From positions 496,001-560,000 of the forward strand of contig NZ_VTGY01000013.1 in NCBI RefSeq assembly GCF_009729075.1: a stretch of DNA of 64,000 bases. The letters are read 5' to 3'. Both the position numbers and the translations under genes were made by a program. Source of the DNA: Mycolicibacterium sp. CBMA 226. GTDB taxonomy: Bacteria; Actinomycetota; Actinomycetes; Mycobacteriales; Mycobacteriaceae. Every line of letters begins with the position of its first letter. Position 1 is the first letter of the stretch. The notes beneath the pieces were generated by a model. It worked only from the letters and a program-made list of their open reading frames with translations, ran no database searches and was not told where the DNA came from. Shown piece after piece: positions 18,498-27,236 of this stretch.

Positions 18498-19520
18498 GTG
18501 ACTGCGTCGAACGGCACCGCAGCCGGCCACTTCCGGACCGGCATGATCTTCGCCGTCGCATCCGCCTTCACCTTCGGGATGGCCGGCGCGCTGGGCAAGT
18601 CCCTGATGGAGGCCGGCTGGAGTCCCACCGCCGCAGTGGTCGCCCGCCTGACCGGCGGCGCGCTGGTCATGGCCGTCGTCGCGACAATCCTGCGCCGGGG
18701 CTGGGTGCGCGAAGCCCTGAGCCACAAAGGCACCGTCATCGCCTATGGCGCCATCCCGATCGCGGGCGCGCAGCTGTGCTACTTCAACGCTGTCACGTAC
18801 CTGCCGGTCGGGGTGGCACTGCTGCTCGAGTACGCCGCGCCTCTGCTCGTGGTCGGTTGGGTGTGGGCCACGACCCGGCGCCGCCCCAGCACCCTCACGC
18901 TCGCCGGCGTCGCCATCGCCATCGCCGGCATCACGTTGGTGCTCGGGCTGGTCGGCCCCGGTAGCACCACCGGAACCCAGATCAGCCTGGCCGGCATCGG
19001 CTGGGGCATGGGCGCTGCGGTGTGCGCCGCCTGCTACTTCGTGATGTCCGACAAGGCCAGCGCCGACGGCACCGGACTGCACTCGGTCACCCTGGCGACC
19101 GGCGGGCTCGTGGTCGGCGCCGCAACGGTCGCATTGCTGGGCGCCTCCGGCGTCATGCCACTCTCATTCACCAGCCACAGCACCACGCTGGCAGGCCTGA
19201 CGACGTCGTGGCTGGTCCCCGTGATCGCACTCGCCATCGTGCCGACCGCGATGGCGTACACCTTCGGCATCATGGGCATCGCCCGTCTGCAGCCGCGGTT
19301 CGCCTCCCTGGTCGGCCTGTCCGAGGTGATGTTCGCGGTGCTGTCGGCCTGGGCACTGCTGGGTGAGGCCATCACCGGCGTCCAATTGCTGGGCGGCGCT
19401 GTGGTGCTGGCCGGGCTGGCGCTTGCCCGGCAAGGCGACCGCGGCGAAGCGACCTGGCACGACGATTGGCCGGACAGCCCGGAGGGTTTGCCAGCAGGCC
19501 AAACAATTGGCCGTAGCTGA
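18498..19520 (+). CDS. EamA/DMT-family transporter
   Basis: This 340-residue membrane protein has ten predicted helices arranged as two EamA repeats. The first begins at GMIFAVASAFTFGMAGALGK and the second near GIGWGMGAAVCAACYFVMSD, with PTAMAYTFGIMGIARLQP in the second half as in RhaT/YdcZ-like exporters. The GTG start at 18498 follows GGAGGTGG. Drug/metabolite exporters of this class often carry amino acids or small metabolites; the substrate here is unknown. The divergent CGNR gene is its likely regulator. Confidence 0.85.
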   Translation: MTASNGTAAGHFRTGMIFAVASAFTFGMAGALGKSLMEAGWSPTAAVVARLTGGALVMAVVATILRRGWVREALSHKGTVIAYGAIPIAGAQLCYFNAVTYLPVGVALLLEYAAPLLVVGWVWATTRRRPSTLTLAGVAIAIAGITLVLGLVGPGSTTGTQISLAGIGWGMGAAVCAACYFVMSDKASADGTGLHSVTLATGGLVVGAATVALLGASGVMPLSFTSHSTTLAGLTTSWLVPVIALAIVPTAMAYTFGIMGIARLQPRFASLVGLSEVMFAVLSAWALLGEAITGVQLLGGAVVLAGLALARQGDRGEATWHDDWPDSPEGLPAGQTIGRS

Positions 19521-19529
19521 ACCCGATAT

Positions 19530-20204
19530 GTGAAGATGGCCCGCGTGACCTTGCTCAGCACGTCGGTCCGCGTGGCCGCCATCGCCGCCGCCGTCATCTC
19601 CGGAACCGCACTGCTGCCGTCGGCGCCGGCCAAGGCCGACCCCTGCCCGAACATCGAGGTGATCTTCGCCCGCGGCACGCATGACGACCCCGGCATGGGC
19701 CGGGTCGGCTCGGTGCTGGTCGACGCGCTGCAGCCGCTGGTGGGCGGCCGCACCGTCACTGGCTACGCCGTCGACTACCCGGCGTCCTACGACTTCCTCA
19801 CCGCGCAGGACGGCGCCACCGACGCGCAGAACCGCATCGCGACGATGGCGCAGCAGTGCCCCAGCACCAAGATCGTGCTCGGCGGGTATTCGCAGGGTGC
19901 CGCGGTGGTCGACATGCTGGCGGGCGTTCCGCCGCTCGGCGACCGGATCGGCGACGTCGGCTCGGCACCGCCGCTGCCTCCGGAACTCGCGAACCGAGTG
20001 GCGGCGGCTGCGGTGTTCGGTAATCCGTCGGCCAAGTTCAGCCACCCCCTGGACTCCATGGGCCTGTTCGCCAACCGCTCGGTGGATCTGTGTCTGTGGG
20101 GCGACCCGATCTGCTCACGTGGCCGAAACCCGTTCGCGCACTCCCATTACGAGTCGTCCGACTTCATCGGGCAGGCCGCGCAGTTCATCGCATCCCGCGT
20201 CTGA
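19530..20204 (+). CDS. Secreted cutinase-family esterase 1
   Basis: This 224-residue exported alpha/beta hydrolase has a signal peptide ending near AKA-DPCP. It carries the serine motif GGYSQGAA, the acid GDPIC and a histidine in PFAHSHYES, a complete cutinase triad, plus the conserved IEVIFARGT near the N-terminus. Mycobacterial cutinase-like proteins hydrolyse lipid esters at the cell surface. The GTG at 19530 or the ATG at 19536 could be the start; neither has a clear binding site. It is the first of four tandem paralogues, at the position of cut3/cut4 (Rv3451-Rv3452) in M. tuberculosis. Confidence 0.9.
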   Translation: MKMARVTLLSTSVRVAAIAAAVISGTALLPSAPAKADPCPNIEVIFARGTHDDPGMGRVGSVLVDALQPLVGGRTVTGYAVDYPASYDFLTAQDGATDAQNRIATMAQQCPSTKIVLGGYSQGAAVVDMLAGVPPLGDRIGDVGSAPPLPPELANRVAAAAVFGNPSAKFSHPLDSMGLFANRSVDLCLWGDPICSRGRNPFAHSHYESSDFIGQAAQFIASRV

Positions 20205-20261
20205 CCTGCCGCTGAACGCCTGACGCCGAATCACATCCGCTGGGCGCGGTTAGGATTCGGT

Positions 20262-20927
20262 GTGATCATCAGTGCACTGCGCCGGGCTGTCGCCGGCACC
20301 GCAACCACCGTAGTCATCGCCGGCATCACCGTGCTGACGCCGCCTTCCCTGGGCGCCGTCGGCACCGCCGCCGCGGCCAACTGCCCCGACATCGAGGTGA
20401 CGTTCGCCCGCGGCACGTCCGAAGACCCGGGCCTCGGCCGAGTCGGTGGGGCGTTCGTAAATCAGTTGCGCAACAAGGTCGGCGGGCGCTCCGTCGGGAC
20501 CTACGCCGTCGTCTATCCGGCGTCGTACGACTTCCTCGCCGCGGCCGACGGCGCGAACGACGCCAGCGCCCACATCCAGTGGATGGCCGAGAACTGCCCG
20601 GGTACCCGGCAGGTGCTGGGCGGCTACTCGCAGGGCGCGGCAGTGATGGATGTCATTGGCGCCATTCCGGTTCCGGGAATCGGCTTCAACAACCCGCTGC
20701 CGCCGGATGCCGCCGGCCACGTCGCGGCGATCGCGGTGTTCGGCAATCCGTCCGCCAAGCTGGGCCTGCCGTTGACGGCGAGCCCGGTGTGGGGCGGCAA
20801 GGTCATCGACCTGTGCAACGCAGGTGATCCGATCTGCCAGACCGACGGTCAGAGTGTGCCCGCACACAAGACCTATGCGGGTGGCCCGACCAACGAAGCG
20901 GCCAATTTCGTCGCCGGATTGTTGTAA
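20262..20927 (+). CDS. Secreted cutinase-family esterase 2
   Basis: This 221-residue cutinase has a signal peptide cleaved near AAA-NCPD, serine motif GGYSQGAA, acid GDPIC and histidine VPAHKTY. It keeps GTYAVVYPASYDF, as in the first copy, so these two form one subgroup (GYSQG). The start is a GTG. A 57-base gap separates it from the previous gene, enough for a separate promoter but with no clear motif. Confidence 0.9.
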   Translation: MIISALRRAVAGTATTVVIAGITVLTPPSLGAVGTAAAANCPDIEVTFARGTSEDPGLGRVGGAFVNQLRNKVGGRSVGTYAVVYPASYDFLAAADGANDASAHIQWMAENCPGTRQVLGGYSQGAAVMDVIGAIPVPGIGFNNPLPPDAAGHVAAIAVFGNPSAKLGLPLTASPVWGGKVIDLCNAGDPICQTDGQSVPAHKTYAGGPTNEAANFVAGLL

Positions 20928-20981
20928 GGCCGGCATCATTTCTCGACGAGACCGTCAATTCGTCGGGATACCATCGGATTT

Positions 20982-21647
20982 GTGATTGGCCGCCGGACGC
21001 TTTGTGTGCTGATCACCGTCCTGACCGTTGGCGCCGCGCCAATGTCGGTGCTACTCACGGACATTGGCGTGGCGAACGCCGCTGCCACGTGCGCCCCCGC
21101 GGAAGTCGTGTTCGCGCGCGGCAGGATGGAACCGCCCGGACCCGGACAGGTCGGCGCCGCCTTCGTCACCGCGCTGCGCCAGCTCCGTGGCCCGAATATC
21201 AGTCTGTACCCGGTGAATTACCCGGCGGACACCCAGGTCGACATGGGTGCCAACGACATGAGCCGACGCGTGCAATGGCTTGCCCGCAACTGCCCGGCGA
21301 CCAAAATCGTGCTCGGCGGTTACTCATTGGGCGCCGCCGCGACCGATCTGGTTCTCGCGGTACCCATTTCGGCCTTCACGTTCAACAGCCCATTGCCGCG
21401 CGGCACGGATCAGCACATCGCGGCCGTTGCCCTGTTCGGTAACGGCGCCAACTGGGCCGTACCCATCACCGCGTTGAGCCCGACATATCAGGACCGCACC
21501 ATCGACCTGTGCCATTCCGACGACCCCATCTGCAATCCGAGCAGCCCCTACAAGTGGCGTGCCGAGTGGCAGGACCATCTGGCGCCGGGCTACATCAAGT
21601 CCGGCATGGTGGATCAGGCTGCGAAGTTCGTCGCGGCGCGGCTCTGA
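20982..21647 (+). CDS. Secreted cutinase-family esterase 3
   Basis: This 221-residue exported protein has a signal peptide ending near ANA-AATC. The active-site serine lies in GGYSLGAA (leucine in place of glutamine after serine), the acid in DDPIC and the histidine in WQDHLAPGY. It opens the fold with VVFARGRMEPPGPGQVG and ends SGMVDQAAKFVAARL. It forms a second subgroup with the next gene. Substrate specificity relative to the GYSQG pair is unknown. Confidence 0.88.
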   Translation: MIGRRTLCVLITVLTVGAAPMSVLLTDIGVANAAATCAPAEVVFARGRMEPPGPGQVGAAFVTALRQLRGPNISLYPVNYPADTQVDMGANDMSRRVQWLARNCPATKIVLGGYSLGAAATDLVLAVPISAFTFNSPLPRGTDQHIAAVALFGNGANWAVPITALSPTYQDRTIDLCHSDDPICNPSSPYKWRAEWQDHLAPGYIKSGMVDQAAKFVAARL

Positions 21648-21667
21648 CTCGCGGCTAGACTCCAGCC

Positions 21668-22390
21668 ATGGCCACCCGCTCCGTCATGACGTCCGTTCGG
21701 TCTGCTGTCGCCCTGGTCGGCGCGGCGGCGTCCGTTGCCACCGGACTGGTGGCGTCGACGGCCGCGGCCCCTGCGGGATTCCTCGGCGCCGCATCGGCGG
21801 ACCCGTGCCCACAGGCAGAGGTGATCTTCGCGCGCGGCCGCAACGAGCCGCCGGGCATCGGCCGGGTAGGGACGGCATTCGTTGGTGCGTTGCGCGCCAA
21901 AACACCGCTGAAAGTCGGGGTCTACGCGGTGAACTACCCCGCCAACGTCGAAATCGCCCAGGGCGCCAACGACATCAGCTCGCGCATTCAGGACATGGCG
22001 GCGCGGTGTCCCGACACCAGGTTGATCATCGGCGGGTACTCGTTGGGCGCGGCGTCGGCGGCCGTGGCATTGACCTCCGACAACCCGGGTTGGGGATTCA
22101 ACAGGCCACTGCCGCCCGGCATGGACTCCCACGTCGCCGCCGTGGCGCTCTTCGGCAATGTGACCCACCGCATGGGCGGCTCCAACATCGGCGCGGCCTA
22201 CCTCGACCGGACCATCGACCAGTGCAACGGCAGCGATCCCGTGTGCATGGATGGACTTCCGCAAACCATCGCCCAGCTACAGGGCGACTGGCAGAACCAC
22301 CTGCAGGACGGTTACATCGGGTCCGGCATGGTCGATCAGGCCGCCGACTTCGTCGCCGCCCGATTGGCGCCGCCGCCTCCGGCTCCGTGA
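21668..22390 (+). CDS. Secreted cutinase-family esterase 4
   Basis: This 240-residue exported paralogue of gene 3 has VIFARGRNEPPGIGRVG, GGYSLGAA, SDPVC and WQNHLQDGY, ending SGMVDQAADFVAARL plus a short proline-rich tail. The signal peptide is long and ends near ASA-DPCP. It lies 20 bases after gene 3, so the two are cotranscribed. Its stop is 2 bases from the converging truA stop. Confidence 0.88.
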   Translation: MATRSVMTSVRSAVALVGAAASVATGLVASTAAAPAGFLGAASADPCPQAEVIFARGRNEPPGIGRVGTAFVGALRAKTPLKVGVYAVNYPANVEIAQGANDISSRIQDMAARCPDTRLIIGGYSLGAASAAVALTSDNPGWGFNRPLPPGMDSHVAAVALFGNVTHRMGGSNIGAAYLDRTIDQCNGSDPVCMDGLPQTIAQLQGDWQNHLQDGYIGSGMVDQAADFVAARLAPPPPAP

Positions 22391-22392
22391 GC

Positions 22393-23265
22393 TCAGTCGA
22401 GGGTGCGTAAATCCCGCGTGACGGTGATCCGCGACGCCAGCTGATCGTCGGGCGGGTAGTCCACCGATACGAGTGTCAGGCCCCGCGCCGGCGCCGCAGC
22501 GTACTCACTCGACCGGCTGTCGGCTGCCAATAGGCCTGCGATCCAACCGGGTTCACGGCGGCCCTCCCCTACGGCGAGCAGCGCACCGACGAGTGAACGA
22601 ACCATGTTCCAGCAGAAGGCATCAGCTGTCACGTGGGCGGTGACGAGATCACCTGAGCGCTGCCACTCCAGGCGCTGCAGGTCCCGGATGGTCGTCGCAC
22701 CCTCCCGGAACCGGCAGAACGCGGCAAAATCCTGCAGCCCCAACAACTCTTCTGACGCCGCCGTCATCGCGTCCAGATCCAGCGGCCGCGACCACGGTGT
22801 GATGAAGCGCGCCTGCTGCGGCTCGACCCCATAGGGTGCCAAGGACAACCGGTATTCGTAGTGCCGCCGCAACGCGGAGAACCGGGCGTCGAAACCCGGT
22901 GCCGCACGGACGATATGGCGTACCCGAACATCTGCAGGCAGGAATCGCGCGAGCCGGCGGACCAACGGCAGGAACTCCGGGTCGTCCGGACGGGGCGTGC
23001 GTGGATACGCGAATTTCATTGCGGCAGAGGGCACATCGACATGCGCGACCTGCCCGGTCGCATGCACACCGGTGTCCGTACGGCCGGCGGTGACCAGCCG
23101 CACCGGCTCCCGGAACACCGTCGACAGCGTCTCCTCGATGACGCCCGCGACGGTGCGCTGCCCGGCCTGTGGTGCCCAGCCGGCGAATTCGGTGCCGTCG
23201 TATGAGACATCCAGCCGTAAACGGACGTGCCCGCCATCGGATTCGATGGCGGGCACGTCGTTCAC
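22393..23265 (-). CDS. truA: tRNA pseudouridine(38-40) synthase TruA
   Basis: This 290-residue protein contains the catalytic-aspartate block [18 protein letters not shown] and matches remembered M. tuberculosis TruA through [20 protein letters not shown] and [18 protein letters not shown]. It modifies uridines 38-40 of the tRNA anticodon arm. The frame stays open into rplQ, but homology begins at [17 protein letters not shown]. The nearest starts are GTGs at 23265 and 23256; I chose 23265, eight bases after the rplQ stop. A 16-base-pair hairpin covers this start region. Confidence 0.9.
   Translation of the reverse strand: MNDVPAIESDGGHVRLRLDVSYDGTEFAGWAPQAGQRTVAGVIEETLSTVFREPVRLVTAGRTDTGVHATGQVAHVDVPSAAMKFAYPRTPRPDDPEFLPLVRRLARFLPADVRVRHIVRAAPGFDARFSALRRHYEYRLSLAPYGVEPQQARFITPWSRPLDLDAMTAASEELLGLQDFAAFCRFREGATTIRDLQRLEWQRSGDLVTAHVTADAFCWNMVRSLVGALLAVGEGRREPGWIAGLLAADSRSSEYAAAPARGLTLVSVDYPPDDQLASRITVTRDLRTLD
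23224..23259 (-). promoter_or_regulatory. Perfect hairpin over the start of truA, after rplQ
   Basis: A perfect 16-base-pair stem (23224-23239 with 23244-23259) with the tetraloop GATT (plus strand) lies 14 bases after the rplQ stop and inside the first truA codons. It could terminate the alpha operon transcript, or mask truA translation if the GTG at 23265 or 23256 is used. Confidence 0.6.
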
Positions 23266-23272
23266 AGCGTGA

Positions 23273-23824
23273 TTAGGACTTGGCCTCATCCTCGGTCGCC
23301 TCAGCCTCGGCCTCAGCGGTCTGAGCGTCGGCGATACCCTCGTCGGCAGCCTCGACCTCGGCAACCGGAGTCTCGACAGCGGCTTCCTCAGCGGGAGCCT
23401 CGGCCTCGGCGGCCTTCGCCTGAGCGGCGGCGGCACGACGAGCGCGGTCGGCCTCGGAGACGACGGTCTTCTCCCGAACCAGCTCGATCACGGCCATGGG
23501 GGCGTTGTCGCCCTTGCGGTTCTCGACCTTGATGATGCGGGTGTAGCCGCCCTCGCGGTCCGCGAAATGCGGCGCGATCTCGGCGAACAGGGTGTGCACC
23601 ACGTCCTTGTCGCGGATCTTCTTCATCACCTCGCGCCGGTTGTGCAGCGCGCCCTTCTTGGCGTGGGTGATGAGCTTCTCGGCGTACGGACGCAACGCCC
23701 GGGCCTTGGCATCGGTGGTCTTGATGCGGCCGTGCTCGAACAGCGAGGTGGCCAGGTTGGCCAGGATCGCCTTCTGGTGCGACGACGACCCGCCGAGGCG
23801 AGCACCCTTAGTGGGTTTGGGCAT
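23273..23824 (-). CDS. rplQ: 50S ribosomal protein L17
   Basis: This 183-residue protein begins [20 protein letters not shown], the L17 signature, and the core ends near residue 120. The remaining 60 residues are an alanine/glutamate-rich acidic tail, as in other mycobacterial L17 proteins. It is the last gene of the alpha ribosomal operon, 62 bases after rpoA. Confidence 0.97.
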   Translation of the reverse strand: MPKPTKGARLGGSSSHQKAILANLATSLFEHGRIKTTDAKARALRPYAEKLITHAKKGALHNRREVMKKIRDKDVVHTLFAEIAPHFADREGGYTRIIKVENRKGDNAPMAVIELVREKTVVSEADRARRAAAAQAKAAEAEAPAEEAAVETPVAEVEAADEGIADAQTAEAEAEATEDEAKS

Positions 23825-23886
23825 TGCAACTTCTCCTAATTGGGGCCGGCCCCCGTATCAGGTAGGGCCGGGACGGAATCTTTTCT

Positions 23887-24942
<1,056 letters not shown>

Positions 24943-25016
24943 CTATCTCCTTCTCGGCACCCGCTATTTGATGCCGGATTGGGTGGTCCCCGGCCGGTTG
25001 GCCGGGGTACCGGTTA

Positions 25017-25622
25017 CTACTTCGAGTAGAACTCGACGATGAGCTGCTCAGTGAGCGGCACGACGATCTGGGCACGCTCGGGCAGCTGGTGCACGAGGAT
25101 GCGCTGACGCTCGCCGACAACCTGCAGCCACGACGGGACCGGACGGTCACCGGCGACCTCGCGAGAGATCTGGAACGGCAGGGTGTTCAGCGACTTCGGC
25201 TTGATATCGATGATGTCGTACTGCGACACCCGGTAGCTCGGGATGTTCACCTTGACACCGTTGACGGTAAAGTGACCGTGGCTGACGAGCTGACGGGCCA
25301 TCCGGCGGGTACGGGCCAGGCCGGCGCGGTACACGACGTTGTCCAGACGGCTTTCGAGGATCTGCAGCAGGTTCTCACCAGTCTTGCCGGCCTTGCGGTT
25401 GGCTTCCTCGTAGTACTTGCGGAACTGCTTCTCCATGACGCCGTAGGTGAAGCGAGCCTTCTGCTTCTCCTGCAGCTGGGTGCGGTATTCGCTCTCCTTG
25501 ATCCGCGCGCGGCCGTGCTGGCCGGGCGGGTAGGGGCGCTTTTCGAACGACTGATCGTCACCGACGAGGTCGACGCCGAGGCGGCGCGACTTGCGGGTGG
25601 CGGGTCCGGTATAACGAGCCAT
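25017..25622 (-). CDS. rpsD: 30S ribosomal protein S4
   Basis: This 201-residue protein begins MARYTGPATRKSRRLGVDL and contains the S4 RNA-binding domain (RLDNVVYRAGLARTRRMARQ, then VSHGHFTVNG). It initiates 30S body assembly. GGGAGG precedes the ATG. It sits in the alpha operon between rpsK and rpoA, 77 bases before rpoA. Confidence 0.98.
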   Translation of the reverse strand: MARYTGPATRKSRRLGVDLVGDDQSFEKRPYPPGQHGRARIKESEYRTQLQEKQKARFTYGVMEKQFRKYYEEANRKAGKTGENLLQILESRLDNVVYRAGLARTRRMARQLVSHGHFTVNGVKVNIPSYRVSQYDIIDIKPKSLNTLPFQISREVAGDRPVPSWLQVVGERQRILVHQLPERAQIVVPLTEQLIVEFYSK

Positions 25623-25636
25623 CTTTCAAATCCTCC

Positions 25637-26053
25637 CTAGACCCGGCGCCGCTTGGGCGGACGGCAGCCGTTGTGCGGCTGCGGCGTGACGTCGGAAATC
25701 GCGCCAACCTCGAGGCCGGCAGCCTGCAGCGAACGGATCGCGGTCTCGCGGCCCGAACCCGGACCCTTCACGAAAACGTCGACCTTCTTGACACCGTGCT
25801 CCTGCGCCTTGCGGGCAGCGTTCTCGGCGGCGAGCTGCGCGGCGAACGGGGTGCTCTTGCGCGAACCCTTGAAGCCGACGTGACCCGACGAGGCCCAGGC
25901 GATGACGTTGCCCTGGGGATCGGTGATCGAGACGATGGTGTTGTTGAACGTGCTCTTGATGTGAGCGGCGCCGTGCGGGACGTTCTTCTTTTCCCGGCGA
26001 CGAGTGGGCTTGCCGCGCTTGGCCGCAGCGCCGGCTTTCTTGGTGGGTGCCAT
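25637..26053 (-). CDS. rpsK: 30S ribosomal protein S11
   Basis: This 138-residue protein has the S11 blocks [30 protein letters not shown] and the C-terminal [13 protein letters not shown]. It forms part of the platform near the E and P sites. It follows rpsM by 4 bases and precedes rpsD by 14. Confidence 0.98.
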   Translation of the reverse strand: MAPTKKAGAAAKRGKPTRRREKKNVPHGAAHIKSTFNNTIVSITDPQGNVIAWASSGHVGFKGSRKSTPFAAQLAAENAARKAQEHGVKKVDVFVKGPGSGRETAIRSLQAAGLEVGAISDVTPQPHNGCRPPKRRRV

Positions 26054-26057
26054 TTAC

Positions 26058-26432
26058 TTACCTGGCCTTCTTCTTGCCGGCGATGGTGCGCTTCGGACCC
26101 TTGCGGGTACGCGCGTTGGTCTTGGTGCGCTGGCCGCGCACGGGCAGGCCACGACGGTGGCGCAGACCCTGGTAGCAACCGATCTCGATCTTGCGACGGA
26201 TGTCGGCCTGCACCTCGCGGCGCAGGTCACCCTCGACCTTGAGGTTGCCTTCGATGTAGTCGCGCAGCTGGGTCACCTGGTCGTCGGTGAGCTCCTTGGT
26301 GCGCAGGTCCCGGTCGATGCCGGTGGCGGCCAGGATTTCCTGGCTGCGGGTACGGCCGATGCCGTAGATGTAGGTCAGCGCGATCTCCATGCGCTTGTCG
26401 CGCGGGAGATCAACGCCCATGAGGCGTGCCAT
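26058..26432 (-). CDS. rpsM: 30S ribosomal protein S13
   Basis: This 124-residue protein begins [20 protein letters not shown] and ends with the basic tail [17 protein letters not shown]. It contacts the P-site tRNA and L5 at the subunit bridge. A 155-base gap with paired hairpins separates it from rpmJ upstream. Confidence 0.98.
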   Translation of the reverse strand: MARLMGVDLPRDKRMEIALTYIYGIGRTRSQEILAATGIDRDLRTKELTDDQVTQLRDYIEGNLKVEGDLRREVQADIRRKIEIGCYQGLRHRRGLPVRGQRTKTNARTRKGPKRTIAGKKKAR

Positions 26433-26477
26433 CAGGCAGTGTTCCTTTTCGTTGCGGAGGTCTGATCCCAGTCCGTT

Positions 26478-26513
26478 CCCCGTCTTGGTCGGGGTCCGGC
26501 CTCCGTGCCGGAC
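26478..26513 (-). other. Mutually exclusive hairpins in the rpmJ-rpsM leader
   Basis: Two inverted repeats overlap by one base: CCCCG/CGGGG (26478-26482 with 26490-26494) and GTCCGGC/GCCGGAC (26494-26500 with 26507-26513). They lie in the 155-base space upstream of rpsM, where S4-type feedback sites can occur. The function is a guess. Confidence 0.35.
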
Positions 26514-26587
26514 GTGGTTGAGAGCCGTCTGCCCTCAGTGGTACTGGGAGGTCTGCATTCAGTTTTGGGTGCTGCTTGAGCTGGCGT

Positions 26588-26701
26588 TTAGCCCTGCCGC
26601 TGCTTGTGCCGCGGGTCAGAGCAGATCACCATGACCCGGCCGTGGCGGCGGATCACCCTGCACTTGTCGCAGATCGGCTTGACGCTCGGGTTCACCTTCA
26701 C
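26588..26701 (-). CDS. rpmJ: 50S ribosomal protein L36
   Basis: This 37-residue protein starts from GTG ([14 protein letters not shown]) and ends [10 protein letters not shown]. The zinc-binding C-x2-C, C and H residues are present ([14 protein letters not shown]), so it is the zinc-containing C+ form. It lies 48 bases after infA and 155 before rpsM, the standard order. It is short enough to be missed by length filters. Confidence 0.96.
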
Positions 26702-26749
26702 GACTTAGCGATCCTTTTCTCGGTTCTGAATTGGTGTTGCTCGGGCGGG

Positions 26750-26971
26750 TTACTTGTAGCGGTACACGATGCGGCCACGGGACAGGTCGTACGGAGACAG
26801 CTCCACTACGACACGGTCCTCCGGCAGGATGCGGATGTAGTGCTGCCGCATCTTGCCGCTGATGTGGGCGAGCACCTTGTGACCGTTCTCCAGCTCAATG
26901 CGGAACATCGCATTGGGCAGGGGCTCGATCACGCGACCCTCGACCTCGATGGCGCCGTCTTTCTTGGCCAT
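26750..26971 (-). CDS. infA: Translation initiation factor IF-1
   Basis: This 73-residue OB-fold protein begins [20 protein letters not shown] and contains [20 protein letters not shown] and [15 protein letters not shown]. It blocks the A site during initiation. It is the first gene of the alpha operon here. The ancestral neighbour upstream, map, is about 25 kb away on the same strand. The 265-base space up to the divergent response regulator gene at 27237 must hold both promoters; I see no convincing motif in it. Confidence 0.98.
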   Translation of the reverse strand: MAKKDGAIEVEGRVIEPLPNAMFRIELENGHKVLAHISGKMRQHYIRILPEDRVVVELSPYDLSRGRIVYRYK

Positions 26972-27236
26972 ACTCTTTGGTAATCCTCTGGTTCTTCGGT
27001 TTCGTATCTCATACGCCCGTGCTTGGCGCAGAGCCCACCCCGGCTACAAGAACGTGGACTTAATGCCAGGAAATTCCGGGGAACTTCAGAACAGAGCACG
27101 CAAAGAGCCGGCGCAGAAGCTGCACCGTTGGTCCACGATACCCGCTCGCACCCCAGGTACCAAAATCCGGGAAGCACTCCGGCGGACGCCAGGTGGGCGC
27201 ATCGTCTTCGCAAGTCAGGGCGCATAATGAACAGCG

